This document shows, piece after piece, positions 1 to 12,004 of a DNA stretch of 64,000 nt (positions are counted from its first letter, which is position 1; the number at the start of each line of letters is the position of its first letter). The position numbers and the translations under genes were made by a program. The stretch covers positions 4,660,001 to 4,724,000 of the forward strand of contig NC_062236.1 of assembly GCF_905475465.1 (NCBI RefSeq), read 5' to 3'. The stretch comes from Pieris napi. Its lineage: Eukaryota; Arthropoda; Insecta; Lepidoptera; Pieridae. The notes beneath the pieces are model-generated. The model was not told the DNA's origin and did not search any database. It was given only the letters and a program-made list of their open reading frames with translations.

Positions 1-390
1 ACATTTTATTAACTACAATCACCATTATCTAAAAATTTATTGATTTTACCAATCGGTGTCAAAATAAAGTCTGTCGTGTCCAAAAAGATATTTAATTTTG
101 ATTCTAGAAAACAACATTAGAAGTATTCAAGGTAAATTATATTTAGTTTTTAAAATTACTATCATCAAACAATTGCCTACCCTATATGTATTCTAAGTAC
201 CTGACTTCAGTTAAAACGTGATTTTTGGTTTATACATATTTTTATTTATTAATATTGTTATTTTTTCTTTAGATTTTACTTTATTTTATTTTAGTTATAG
301 TAGTGTTATTTTGAGTTTTTTTTGTTAATTATTTTTGCATTACTTGTACTCTACCCTCTGTTGGTGTTTCTTTTTCATTGTTCCACATTA

Positions 391-521
391 GGGTTGCCTG
401 AAAGAAATCGCTTGTTAGCGATAAGGCCGCCCGTTGCCTTATAACTTCTGTAACCTGCTTTTTTATTTTTGTTATGTGTATGTTTTTGAATAAGGTAATA
501 AAATATAAATAAATAAATAAA
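391..521 (+). repeat. 3' tail of a non-LTR retrotransposon
   Basis: The block begins near GGGTTGCCTGAAAGAAATCG, contains the inverted pair ATCGCTTGTTAGCGAT followed by AAGGCCGCC, and ends in AATAAAATATAAATAAATAAA. This is a 3' UTR module that I recognise from abundant lepidopteran LINE/SINE tails. No coding part remains; it is a 5'-truncated copy. An open frame on the other strand across it is not a gene. Confidence 0.55.
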
Positions 522-1744
522 GTATATGTCTAAGTAATACCTTATTAGGGCAAATACGCAAGTATTAATTAGATAAAACTTTCGAAGTGTTCGCACACCC
601 TCCTTGAATTTTGATATTAGATACAGTCGCATCTCATATTTATCAAACGAAATTATCTTTTTAATTACCCACGGGATCTTTAATATAAATTTTAATAATT
701 AATCCGCGTAAACATAACCTAGTACCTACTAATTTTGTCACATAACTTTTTGAGCGCCGCGAAAGGAGTCAACGCAATTTCGTTGAAAATATTATGACTT
801 GTTTAACAAGTAACATGACTCTGCTTGCTTCTCTGAAGAAAGTTAATGTTAATGAAAGGATTTTATTAACAAAATAATTGGCACCTTCTAATAAGACATC
901 AAATATACAAACGTTGCAAAATATTTTCCACAATAAAGCTAATTTAATCTCTTATTTCAGTTCAAACAGTGGGCCGACTTGTTTCAATATAGTCGTGTTT
1001 GTATCATGGAAGATTTTATAATAATTAATTATAATTATGAAATTTAATCACATGAAAAGTATTTATATTAAAATTTGCGTGAGAGGCAGCGAAAGTACAA
1101 AATTGTATTGATGTACCTACTAAGGGATGTTATAAACGAGGAATAATAAAGTGAAAGGCTATTAATATGATTATTAGTAATACGATACATTAGTAACTCG
1201 TAATTAATACGGGAACATAGCTTATTATCGTATAAGGGAACATCTCTAACGGAAATCTTCCAATACGGCAAGAATAATTTTATGGTTAAGCTTTACAATT
1301 CTACTCGATGTCCATCATATAGGACTGGTTTATTTTATGCTTAGTACACTACATCGGTTTGAATGAATAAGTGTATAAATATTAGAATAAAACCTACGTT
1401 ACTTTAAGGGGTAAAAAAAACCTATTTCTATTAAATCTCTGCAAATAGATTGTTTACTGTACACAACTATAATTTATGTTATCTACTATAATATAGTTAC
1501 TTATTTTATAGAAAGTATCAGCCTTAATTGCTTGAAAAGACAAATCAGATATCCGTACGACCACGTAATTGTGAACGTGGAGAAAAATATTCTGATGTAA
1601 GAGGCTTTGGTATTTGTAATACATATATTAAACCTTTTGTCTTGTAAACTTTACGTAAACAAAGAGTATATATTTTACAATAGATACATTTATGCAAGTA
1701 TTACACGCTCAGCGATTATGTAGGTAGAATGCATGTTTGTACAA
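522..1744. other. AT-rich unique DNA, no gene seen
   Basis: Only short ORFs are present, none with recognisable protein features. The first 390 nt of the window are similar. No repeat family was recognised. Confidence 0.5.
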
Positions 1745-1930
1745 TGATATCACAAGCAGTACGTGCAGTTTTACAGTATATTTGGCCAAGTTGACTCCCA
1801 ACGCTCCCCAATTGTTTTCACTGCTATCTCTACGGGCGAAAGTTGTGACGGGGGCTGCCGTAATATGCTTAAGTGAACGATGTGGCCCCTGTGGGTTCTC
1901 GGAATACTGGATCAATTATTTTATAAGTAA
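1745..1930. repeat. GC-richer block, probable transposon remnant
   Basis: A sharply bounded stretch of higher GC inside AT-rich DNA, including CCCAACGCTCCCCAATTG and GGGCGAAAGTTGTGACGG. It lets ORFs of 68-101 codons run on both strands but neither resembles a known protein. It reads like a decayed retrotransposon piece, which I cannot assign to a clade. Confidence 0.3.
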
Positions 1931-2522
1931 ACAAGACTTTATTTTTATGCATAGCTTGAAAAGTACGTTATTAAATTTACGTAAGAGAAGTATGGTAAAT
2001 GTTGAAATGATTCTGAGAATTTATATGTTTTGGAACAAATAGACGCCCTCGAGTAGTACGGAGAGGGCTTATTCAAATATACTTAACTAACATCTTGTGA
2101 AGGGGTTTGGAGGCGGTCTATATAAACTACTAGTAGTACGAACAATGTTCCGCAAAGTTTTTGCGTTCCAGGTACATCTAGCAAAACTAAAATTTACAAA
2201 TAAGGTTTTTAAATAATAATTATCAACATTTATTAATAATCATCAAACCTCAACTTAAAATGGCAGAACAGGTATTTATTGCGAAAGATGAGCCTGTTTA
2301 ATTGAGCATAGATGGACTAAATTTGGAGTAATTGTTGACTCCTCTCATCTCTTTGTCGATTGTCCTGAGGCGTTCGCTTAAGCTCATTTAAGTAAGCTAT
2401 TATATATGCAAGTGAATCCACAGAATAAGATGAAAGAAACAAAACGCTTCGCTCGTGCCCTTCCGTGATTTACATAGATATATGTGTTACTATTTTTCTT
2501 GCCTTTACTTACTTACTAAAAA

Positions 2523-3011
2523 TCTATATATGTATATAAAAATGAAACCCGTTTTCCGTTGTCACGACATCACATGAAAACGGCTCGACCGATTTGTCTG
2601 ATTTTTTTTTGTTGTGTTTGTAATTGTCAGGAGAAGGTTCTTATAAAAGAAAAAAAGAAAAAAATTGCGCGGAAAATTAGAAAATTCAAGAATACTTAAC
2701 CACCATACAATTCGAACTTTTTGGTGTAACCTTATGGCGTTTGACATAACACAACATTGACAGAATGCGTGCTGCAAATATCGTCAGAGGATGTAAGAAA
2801 AATGAATATCGTTCAAAATAAATGCTTCGATCGGAGTTATTATATTGATAATATAATATTATGCGAGCCAGAAAAACAAACAAAGAATGTTGTATAACAT
2901 AAAGCATTAGAATAATAAACACTTTGTTTCTGAAATATTTTTTAATTCATTATACCAATTTGAAATCAATATTCATAGTTAAGACAGGACAACGTCTGTC
3001 GGGTCCGCTAG
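2523..3011 (+). mobile_element. Non-autonomous Helitron, copy A
   Basis: It starts A|TCTATATATG and ends GGGTCCGCTAG|T, the A|TC...CTRR|T signature of rolling-circle Helitrons. The 3' end has a short GACA/TGTC hairpin just before CTAG. It has no Rep/helicase coding. It is almost identical to the copy at 32671-33153. Minus-strand open frames in it are shadows. Confidence 0.8.
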
Positions 3012-3162
3012 TTAAAATATAAAAGTGTCGAAAATTAGTAAAAATTATAATTTTAATTTTTTTTAATTTATTTCTTCGATAATAAAAACACGTGGCATTT
3101 TAATTTACAATTCGTCATTTGAGATTTCAATAAATTATTTTGTTTAAAATATAAAACAGTAA

Positions 3163-3596
3163 TCTATATATATTATATATATAAATGAAACCCGTTTTCC
3201 GTTGTCACGACATAACATGAAAACGGCTTGACCGATTTGTCTGATTCTTTTTTATAGTATTCCTTGAAGTACGAGGATGGTTCTTACAGAGAGAAAAATT
3301 CAAAAAATTGAGTGAAAAAGTCTAAAAAAAACACTTTTCTATATTCCCATACAAAATATTCGTTATAATATTTAAAGGCAATTTGAACTTTAATACCAAA
3401 TCATAAAGTTCAAGTGTTAGTGGAGGGGTTCCGGGAAGGTAAATTTTTATTTTTTGACATAATGTATTTTATTGTATTATCAACTTTCTTTTTTTTATCT
3501 TACTAGCTAGACTGGTGTCCCGAATAGTAGAATAAGTATTTAAAAAAAAATAAAGAATCGACTGTTAGGCGGTACGATGTTCGCCAGGCCAGCTAG
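3163..3596 (+). mobile_element. Non-autonomous Helitron, copy B, with a different 3' end
   Basis: The first roughly 80 nt match copy A (TCTATATA, then AATGAAACCCGTTTTCCG). The 3' end is another type: GGCGGTACGATGTTCGCC with GGCG/CGCC stem bases, then AGGCCAGCTAG|T. Both 3' types occur in lepidopteran Helitrons. It lies 151 nt after copy A in the same orientation. Confidence 0.7.
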
Positions 3597-3688
3597 TATA
3601 TTTATAAAATAACCTTATTTTTCAGCGGCACACCAACTAATACCCACGGTACACCAGTGTGCCGTGGTGAACACTTTGCGGAACACTG

Positions 3689-4723
3689 GAATATAATAAA
3701 TATACTAGTAGTAGTACGCAGTAGTTTTAAGAGAATATTACTCATTGCTCACCAGATTTTGAGCAGCGGAGTTCAAGTGTAGGTTCCTACCGATGAGGGA
3801 TTCCAAATGGGAGTTTCTCTTCGAATGTAAAACAGATATTTGAATGTAAAACAACGTGCAAAGCTCGGCAACATTGATAATTACGCCGCGAAGCGTGTTG
3901 TTTGAGCGATAAAACTTTCCGAGTTTTTATAGTCTCGCGAATAAACTTCAAGAAGCAACCGAGATTGGACCATTTTCCCATTTTACAACACTTTCACCAA
4001 CTTTGAAACAAACTATTCAATGCTGCTACCTTATTAACTTCCGGGAAACTTCGATATTCTTTTCCTTATTGCTTTCTAGCGTTACATAAGAAAGTGTTTA
4101 TCCATTTGGATGTCACCGAAATAATGCATAATTTAAATTATTTGGAAATATCGCAGGCTACTATGCAGTGTTCTGACCACTTGATCGTTTTACTTGCAGC
4201 TACGTTGCACAAGACCTCCTTTTGTGTCACGCCACTCAAAACCCAAACAAATTTTGTTAATTACTATATTAAGCGATAAGTTCAAAATTCCAATAGATCT
4301 AGCCACGAAAACGCTACATTGGCAGCATGACTAAAGTACAACAAAATGGGTTCTTTTTAATCAATTTTTTAATTCATATAAATTCCAAGGAAATGGTTGA
4401 TTTAGCAAAAATTGAGCTATTTAATACTTGTAAATGAGTAGTCCTTTGACATAACGGTCTAATAAAATGATTATAATTAAATGTTTTGTTTTGGAGAATC
4501 CGAGCGATCCATCAAGATGTCAGCCAACTGAGAAACAACATTTATCTTATTACAAGTTAAAAGGACACTATAGGATCACATTAATTTTGATAGATTATAC
4601 TTAAACCAAAAATCTGGAGTTAAACTTCACCAATTATTACGAATTAAGAACAATGTAGTACCTACAGAAAAGGAATGATACTACATTTCTAACGTCATGA
4701 CAACAAGTACATGTGACAGAACA
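3689..4723. other. Unique DNA between transposons
   Basis: No gene recognised. A slightly GC-richer stretch (about 3780-3970; ATAATTACGCCGCGAAGCG) holds a 64-codon minus-strand ORF without family features. The rest is AT-rich. Confidence 0.4.
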
Positions 4724-4944
4724 TCTTTATATATATAATTCTTCTGTGAGTGTGTATGTCACTGAACTTCTCTCAAACGACTGGACCGATTTTGATGAAA
4801 TTTTTTGTGTGTGTTCAAGGGGATCTGGGAATGATTTAGATTCACAAATCAGCCCGCCAGATGGTGCTGCAGTCGGTACTTTCATACTTTGCTTTACTAA
4901 TTGCTTGAAATATCATGCAGGACAACGTCTGTCGGGTCCACTAG
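4724..4944 (+). mobile_element. Short non-autonomous Helitron, copy C
   Basis: It starts A|TCTTTATATATA, carries a different 5' module (TGTATGTCACTGAACTTCTC, then ACTGGACCGATTTTGATG), and ends ACAACGTCTGTCGGGTCC then ACTAG|T. A plus-strand ORF (4713-5063) runs through this copy into the next one and is not a gene. Confidence 0.75.
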
Positions 4945-4948
4945 TTTA

Positions 4949-5441
4949 TCTATATATCAATGAAACCCTATTTCCCATGGTCACGGCATCACACGTGAAC
5001 GGCTGGACCGATTTCGCTAATTCTTGTTGTGTGTTTGTTATTGTCAGGAGAAGGATGAAATAAAAAAAATAAGAAAATTGCGCGGAAAATCAGAAAATTT
5101 AAGAATAGTTAACCACCATACAATTCAAACTTTTTTAATGTAAGCTTATGGCGTTTGACATAACATTGACCGAATGCGTGCTGCAAATATCGTCAAAGAG
5201 GATGTAATAAATTTGAATATCGTTTAAAACAAATGCATCGATCGGAGTTATTATATTGATAAAATAAGTACATATAAAATAATAAACAATAAATTTATTT
5301 AAAAAAGGTAAAATATGTAACAGACTATACTTATAACTAGAACCGCATACTACATCAAAAAGCTTTTAGAATGGGAGACAAGAAAAAAATATACTAATCG
5401 CTTGAAATATCATGAAGGACAACGTCTGTCGGGTCCGGTAG
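4949..5441 (+). mobile_element. Non-autonomous Helitron, copy D, head-to-tail with copy C
   Basis: It starts A|TCTATATATC four nt after the end of copy C and follows the copy A body (GCGCGGAAAATCAGAAAATT, ATGGCGTTTGACATAACA). It ends GGGTCCGGTAG, where the CTAG terminus has become GTAG. It is visibly more diverged than copies A and E. Confidence 0.7.
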
Positions 5442-6252
5442 TTAAAAATAAAATCGAAAATAACTTCTCAAAATCTGCTAAATAATAATTAAGATAGGTG
5501 TTATTGTGTGTTTGACTTCTACTTGTTATAATAAATAAAGTATATTTTAAAGTTCAGAATTTCATTTTCCAGATTTTCACTTTCATAATTCCTAGATGTC
5601 ATAGACATGCTACAGTGTACATACGATACTTTTACCATTTTTCATACTAACATCGGAAAATATAAAAGGTACAAGGTATAAAAGAAAAAATATAAAAGTA
5701 TAACTTGTGAAAAACATTTCAAACACAACACAACTATCAACGATTATTATAGATAAAACATAAGGCGGTAAACGTTTTTAATCGAAACTGATTGTTTTAT
5801 CTGTCTCTGTATTTATTGGTGATGATATTTTACCTAATGAAAACCTAAAACTAAAACAGTATCAGTACTTGTTTTCATACTCTTCAAGCCTATTTTTGAA
5901 ATAATAACAAATGAAAAGTTAAACTTGAAGTAACAATAAGGAACAATTAAAACCTTTGTGTGATATATATTTCGATATAGGTGTGTTTCAGTGTATATAA
6001 AATCGCGCTGGCCTAGTCTTAACGTGTGACTTATTTGATACAACTAGAATGATGATGCCTAGTCACGCTCACTTGCACTCAGCTTTTATGTTATTTCACA
6101 GTAAGTATAGTTCAGACTTATAGTTACTTCGTTTCTTTTAAGCACGAGACTCACAATTTCATATAAAACCATTTCTCTTCAGGTATGGAAGTATTTTCTG
6201 CAGGATTTTCATTAAGTGGAGTATAGCTTTATAAGGTGTTTCATTCATGACG

Positions 6253-6326
6253 ATTTTTTCTATGTGCTATTTAATAGTCGTTCGGATGGTCAAGGAGAAC
6301 ATCGTAAGGAATCCGCCATGTCTCAG
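6253..6326 (+). repeat. Degenerate fragment of the tRNA-derived SINE
   Basis: TCTATGTGCT...TTCGGATGGTCAAGGAGAAC, then ATCGTAAGGAATCCGCCATG, aligns by eye to the middle of the SINE at 59652-59958. Head and tail are missing. Confidence 0.5.
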
Positions 6327-6809
6327 TTTATGATTTACAGTTCATATACGACTCCTGTGTGTCAAATCTAATACGGGAGTCACACTACAGCATTTGTCAA
6401 GTACCAAAGGCTGAACACCTATTTGGCTGTTAAGAGAAATTATCAAGAAAACGACACCGAAACCTGAAGACAGAGGAATCGCCATACAGGTTTTGTGCGA
6501 TATAAACGATGACTTTTTCTCCAGAAAAATATTTATTATGAAACCGGTTTCTTTATATAAGTAGGTATATTTATTAAATGAGTACGTAGGTATATAAATA
6601 CATCCATTACCCGCTTAAATTAAATTAGTATAATGTATTCCTGTCTAAATTACTGTTTCGTCTTAATCTACCTAAATTTGTGTACGCTATGATGAGCACT
6701 TTAGTCAAAACTGTTAGGTTGTAACTGGATGACATCTGTATATTAAGTTACTATGAAAACTTAATTACCCACAATACGAGGGGTTCCTCTAATATCAAAA
6801 AAAATAACT

Positions 6810-7062
6810 TTTTTAGTTCTGGGTCTCAGATTTCTGTATCTGTTTCATGATCAAGCTAAAAGTAAGTAGGTGATCAGCTTCCTTATTCTGACACACGCCG
6901 CCGACTTTTTCGGTCTAAGACAGGCCGGTTTCCTCACGATGTTTTCCTTCACCGTTGGAGCGAATGTTTAATGTGCACATAGAAAGAATGTTAATTGGTG
7001 CACAGCCGGGGAACGGACCTACGACCTCAGGAATGAGAGTTGCACGCTAAAGTCACTAAGTC
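6810..7062 (-). repeat. tRNA-derived SINE, minus-strand copy
   Basis: On the minus strand it reads TAGTGACTTTAGCGTGCAAC (decayed A-box head), then CTGAGGTCGTAGGTCC (decayed B box), GCTGTGCACCAATT, GGTGAAGGAAAACATCGTGA and a 3' part ending in CTGAGACCCAGAAC. It is the same family as 43491-43791 and 59652-59958 but more diverged, so an old copy. Confidence 0.75.
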
Positions 7063-7111
7063 CTTCCTCTACTATAATCTCAATAAATTGAGATCTTGGT
7101 CAATAAATTTG

Positions 7112-7525
7112 ACATTTAAATAAAAAACTTTTTTTTGAACGGATTGAAGTTATCTATTATTAAAAGACGACGATAGAGAAGACGGCCTAAAATTGTCAAA
7201 CACCTGGGATCCAATAATATCCAAATTATAATCTCAAAAAGAAAAACAATCCGCGAAAATAGAGGACACCGTGAGCCATTTTTGCCAAAACCCTCCATCT
7301 TTTAGTCGATACCAACTCCGGGGAAATAAATACAGATAATGCAACTTTCTCTGCAGCTGTGATACTTTTTGACATTCAATATCTTTTGTCTTCAGTCACC
7401 GTGACCACGCACGCTGTAAAGCACGCGAAACGTCGGATAAATTTAAAATTATGTTTAAATAGTTGTAAATTTATAAAAATACATAACTTCAATCCGTTCA
7501 AAAAAAACGTTTTTTATTTAAATGT
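7112..7525. mobile_element. TIR element (MITE) with about 42-bp inverted ends
   Basis: The left arm (7112-7153) starts ACATTTAAATAAAAAACTTT and ends ACGGATTGAAGTTAT. The right arm (7483-7525) is its near-perfect inverse, ATAACTTCAATCCGTTC through TATTTAAATGT. The 330-nt centre has no coding potential and includes CACGCACGCTGTAAAGCAC and GCGAAACGTCGG. No clear target-site duplication. Confidence 0.65.
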
Positions 7526-9387
7526 ATAAAAGTTATGTCAATCAAAGACAATACAATTTGACATTTATGAAACATTTTGAAATTTATTTGTTAAACAATA
7601 GGTATCTACGATTTTTGAAACAAGAAAAAAACCCAGCACCTACAGATAATTATGAATATGCGCAACAAATAACATGCTTGCTCGCTAGTTCACAAAATAA
7701 ATAAAACTAAGCTGAAGTTGTTTTGTCAATGTCACACAACAAATACGGTTAAATTGAAACTTTTGTATACCTTAGCCGTTTTGTTCTGCGCTCTAAGCTT
7801 TTTGTTTGTAGTAATTGAGTTAATATCAAAATATACGAGCATATAATACTATGATACTGTAGTCTTTTGAAACGATGATTTAATTTAGTCTATTTTGTTT
7901 TATGGTTATACAAGTACTATTTTGTTCATGTTTTTGTAGTTAACCGTTGAAAATTTTAGCGTAATAAATATATTAAGTATACAGCAGATTTACCGCGTAA
8001 CTTCGATAGCAATGTCTCAATAATAAGTCAACTGGCTAACACACACTGACAAAAAACCCTAATGAATCTTTTTCATCCGTACATGATTATGTAAACTTTA
8101 TAATACGTATTACGAAAAACATATTTTTAAAATTTTTGTATATTTAAAAGTATAATAATAATTGGATTATATAATTGTGACATTAATATTTAGAATTAAA
8201 TGAAGCAGAAACGCTTACTTCAGCTCTGTGTTTCTGACATCTTGAATCTACTTAACAATTCTGACTTCACTTTGAATTTGAGAATGTCTCGGCGCTCATG
8301 ACAATATATTTTACAGGCATATGATAAGCTTCTAATGTATGTAATAAAATCTTAGTAAACCCTCTTTTGCTTACGGCCTGGAATAAATTACCCTATTAGA
8401 TGGTTGGCGTATAAATTGAAATATTAATCTGTTCAACGCTGAAGAGACTTATGAAACAGTAATTGTTAGTGGACAAGTGCTAGGAGATCTTCTATTTGGC
8501 TATAAAGAAATTAATTACAAGAATTTTTAGCGGAATAGTAACGTAACAGAACGATTCGGGATACTTTAAGGCTATCAAAAGCTATCAAAAATGGTTCAAC
8601 AGCTGCATGCTTTACAATATAATTTTGCTTACGAATGAATTTGAAGTCCCCTCTAATTCCCTACCCATATCTATTTAAATTTATGATAGAATGTTGATAT
8701 ACATAGTAATAATTATTAATATTGTAAAATACGTTGCGATAAACAGTATTTTCATTTTAAGTCATGGTTAGTTAATATTATTAAACCTCAATTCATTGTG
8801 AACACTACTTACATTACAATTTAATTTTTTTAAATGATTTATTATCTTTGACATAACGTCATAACTCAAACTTCCTGAGAATAACCAGAGTTTAAACGGC
8901 AGAATTTATGAGAGAGATTTCCGTATCATTCTAGTGCTTTCTATTTAATTGGATACAAAAGTTAAACGCTCCGAGTCACTTTGTTCTTAACTGAATATTT
9001 GCGAAGTCCATTTCCTCTGAAAGTAAACATTTGGTGCCATTTTCCAGGCGTTTTACTTTCCTAATTAGTTTTAAATAACGTGACGATTACTTTTTCATGA
9101 GTTTGTTTACTTAATTAACGCTCATATTACTTTTTTAAGGAAATAACCAACTGTTCTCTTAAGGGAGGTAGCTGGTTTTTAGATTCAATTATAATTTTTA
9201 TCTTGTTTCTTGCGAACACATTTAGTGCAAAAAGCTTTCTTGTGTAGTGTTTTAGGGGAGTTACATTCAAATATTTTCGTTGAGGATATCTCCTATAAGA
9301 CGCAGTTTTTACAATGTGGCGCGGCAAAGTTGCTAAGGAAGTTTTAATACTTTGAGTTAAATTAATGTAATGATTACCTGCGTTTGT
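7526..9387. other. AT-rich unique DNA, no gene seen
   Basis: ORFs of 60-66 codons at 7522-7704 and 9127-9327 have no recognisable motifs or splice support. No repeats were recognised. Confidence 0.4.
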
Positions 9388-9545
9388 ACTCTGTAACCTC
9401 CAATAGCGACAGCGATACCGATCCTACGTTTTTGCATGAAACTTTGATGAAGTTCTCTGAATATCCTTGCTGATGTGGCAACCTTATGCGGTGCAACTCA
9501 CTATTGACATCGGGATAGCTAAACTGCTAAACTGTGTGATAGTTC
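9388..9545. repeat. Partial copy of the TACTCTGTAAC TIR family
   Basis: The left end GTACTCTGTAACCTCCAATA, then GCGACAGCGATACCG, matches the ends of the elements at 15410-15566 and 45593-45865. The right end is only weakly recognisable (CATCGGGATAGC). An old, decayed copy. Confidence 0.4.
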
Positions 9546-10661
9546 ACTACGGCTGTGAAATAAAAAAAACGGATTTTTTTTCACTCTTGGATATAAATAT
9601 TTCACATTATTTAAATACAATTTTTACCTTTACGAAATGAAACTAGCTTTTGATAGTATTTAGCAAAGTAGTCCTTTATGTCATTGCTATATTCCTAATA
9701 AAGTAAATATTATGCTAAAGATTTTTCTTGGTTTTCCGAAACGCGTTAATCCACGTAAGTATTTATTTAAATTAAAAAGTTATGTTTGTGTTGGATAGTC
9801 ATTAGTTGATAAAGGGTTTTAAAAAAAATCATGCTACGGCTGAATGAATCCGGATAAAGCCGCGGGTAGACCTGGTTTATTATTAAGTTAAAGAAATAAT
9901 TTTACCCAATCAGCGGTTTAAAGAAAATTTACATGAATATTAAATTTAAAACTAAATTTGTATAAACGTCGTTGTGAAGAAAAATATTCTCTTATTATTT
10001 CAATAAATGATTAATGACTAAAAAGTGTCCTGAACTTTGTGAGAGGCTAGTGCCTACTATTCTTGTAGTAAAAGTGCCGGTGACCTGTTAATAAATATAA
10101 TAAATATCATTGAGTTGGAACCTTTTTTATTCAACAAATGCCTCAGGCTTACTTGACTGTAAATGCAATATCTCTGGCACGTGATTGGCTGTTGACCCAT
10201 TTGTTTGTGCAAAGCCAGCAGCCTCCAAAGTTCAGTTGCCTACAGAGTTTTGATGCAATGAAAATCCTTAAAAAAACCAGAAATATTCTTTTGTGCAAAC
10301 TAAGTAAGTGCGTCCATAGATTATTGAAAAATAGAAATTGAATATTTGACTGTATATGTAAACTTAATTAGTGTAACAGCCATAGCAATGTGTCAGAATT
10401 ATAGAGTAACGTAATGGATAAACAGAAATAAGCTTTATGCTAATAATTATGAACTATTATTCTGTGAGTCGGCATACATTTTTATTCTCTCTTTTCAATA
10501 GAACGTTATATTTATTATTTATTACAGTCAATTCAAAGTTTGTCAAATGGCACATACATTTGTATGTGACATTATTGCAATGTATAGCAAAATGCATGAT
10601 AAATATGATTCAATCTTATATTATTTTTGCTTTTGTATTGTATGAATTTATAGGTTTTTTG

Positions 10662-10996
10662 AAGTTATACTTCTTTAGGCGCGTTATGAAAAATTGATGA
10701 GAGTGAAATTTAACGATGCGCGCGCACCGTTACACAAAATTAACAGAATTAAGTTGCCCACGGAAGATGCTTCGGCATTGGACATAATTTAAAAACAACA
10801 TTCGAATAATAATAGAATTTATTTTACACTTAATGTAAGGGAATAATAATAAATATTTATTTATTTAATTTTTCAAATGTAAACTGAACTTTATTGACTA
10901 TAATGACTCCTTTTCCAGTCTTTGATTATTTAATTGTAATTCATTATTTGCATGCAATCAAAAACTATTTTTAATAATGCCAAAGAAGTATAACTT
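10662..10996. mobile_element. MITE, copy 1, with AAGTTATACTTCTTT ends
   Basis: Inverted ends AAGTTATACTTCTTT (10662-10676) and AAAGAAGTATAACTT (10982-10996) enclose a 305-nt body shared with 27872-28207, for example GATGCGCGCGCACCGT and TTGCCCACGGAAGATGC. Non-coding. A LINE tail abuts its right end. Confidence 0.75.
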
Positions 10997-10999
10997 TTT

Positions 11000-11123
11000 A
11001 TTCTTAAAAGGCCGGCAACGCACTCGCGAGCCCTCTGGCATTGAGAGTGTCCATGGGCGGCGGTATCACTTAACATCAGGTGACCCTCCTGCCCGTTTGC
11101 CCCCCGTTCTATAAAAAAAAAAA
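11000..11123 (+). repeat. 5'-truncated LINE 3' end
   Basis: It runs from TTCTTAAAAGGCCGGCAACG through GGGCGGCGGTATCACTTAAC to GCCCGTTTGCCCCCCGTTCT and a poly-A tail. It is the same 3' module as the decayed LINE at 62440-63035, better preserved. AACTTTTTA before it and AACTTATTA after the poly-A look like a slightly mutated target-site duplication. Confidence 0.75.
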
Positions 11124-12004
11124 CTTATTACGCGCGTACATAAGTACACGCACCCTCTTTTTATATTCCCATGCAATTGTATGAATGGTATACAACCGTA
11201 ACAAGATATCACGCAAATTTTAGACGAAGTACGGAAATTGAATCGTCATTGGTCACATACAGTACATTAAACATTATTTACGATTTTAGTATTCAAACTT
11301 AACCTCGTCCATATTTGTACACAGTGATATGCCGCCGCAAGTGTAAATTGAAAATCGACCGCAAATGAAATGTATTTATCGCACTCGATACATCGGTAAC
11401 AACTTGTGCTTTTATTTTTTAAATTAATTTTTGAATGTTATTTTTATTGTGATCTCTTGTGTTTTACATGCATGTAAATCAAGTTTATACAATTTATTAC
11501 GCAAATATACAATGATAGCGATTATATGAAGTGTTAAAGAGTTTTTAATTAACTCGATTTTTGAGGATGAGCGTAACAGAAGTTGTAGCTTAAGCGTAAC
11601 AGCGCTACAAATTCACTTTATACTTATTTTTCTTGAATGTTAATTATAACAATAAACAACTCGCTAAGACTTTTTTAAATGTCAAAAGAAATAGGTAATA
11701 GACAAAGTTAGTCTTTGCATCGACACAGGAATAATTTATAGATTATGAACGTCAATAGAAAATCTCTTCTAATCTAGTCTTAATCTACATTAACTGCTAG
11801 TTATAAAATCAAGTGCATAGATCGAACGAGAAGAACTGACAATCTACTCTCTCACATACACAGAACAAACCTCTTGGAAGAGCTCAATACGTCTTATTTT
11901 AACATAAAGAAACCCGTGATATAAACATGTATATTGCTAGCGCGGGTTATCTCATAGTAAAACAAACATCCAATAATTGGCATAAAAATAATAATTAATA
12001 ATGC

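Larger units (their letters stand above)
2143..3688. mobile_element. hAT-like non-autonomous element carrying two nested Helitrons
   Basis: The left end CAATGTTCCGCAAAG (2143-2157) and right end CTTTGCGGAACACTG (3674-3688) are inverted copies with one mismatch, and begin CA and end TG as hAT elements do. Inside, both arms share a subterminal AAATAAGGTT motif (near 2199 and 3610 in inverted sense). The right arm also holds an imperfect inverted pair around GTACACCAGTGTGCCGTGG. Helitrons at 2523-3011 and 3163-3596 lie between the arms; without them about 620 bp remain. I see no matching 8-bp target-site duplication, so the element may be rearranged. Confidence 0.5.

Noticed and set aside
1737..2042. 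101-codon plus-strand ORF
   Set aside because: It depends on a GC-richer, probably repeat-derived block and has no family features; the opposite strand is equally open.
4713..5063. 116-codon plus-strand ORF
   Set aside because: It starts before Helitron copy C, runs across it and into copy D, so it is a chance frame over two transposons.
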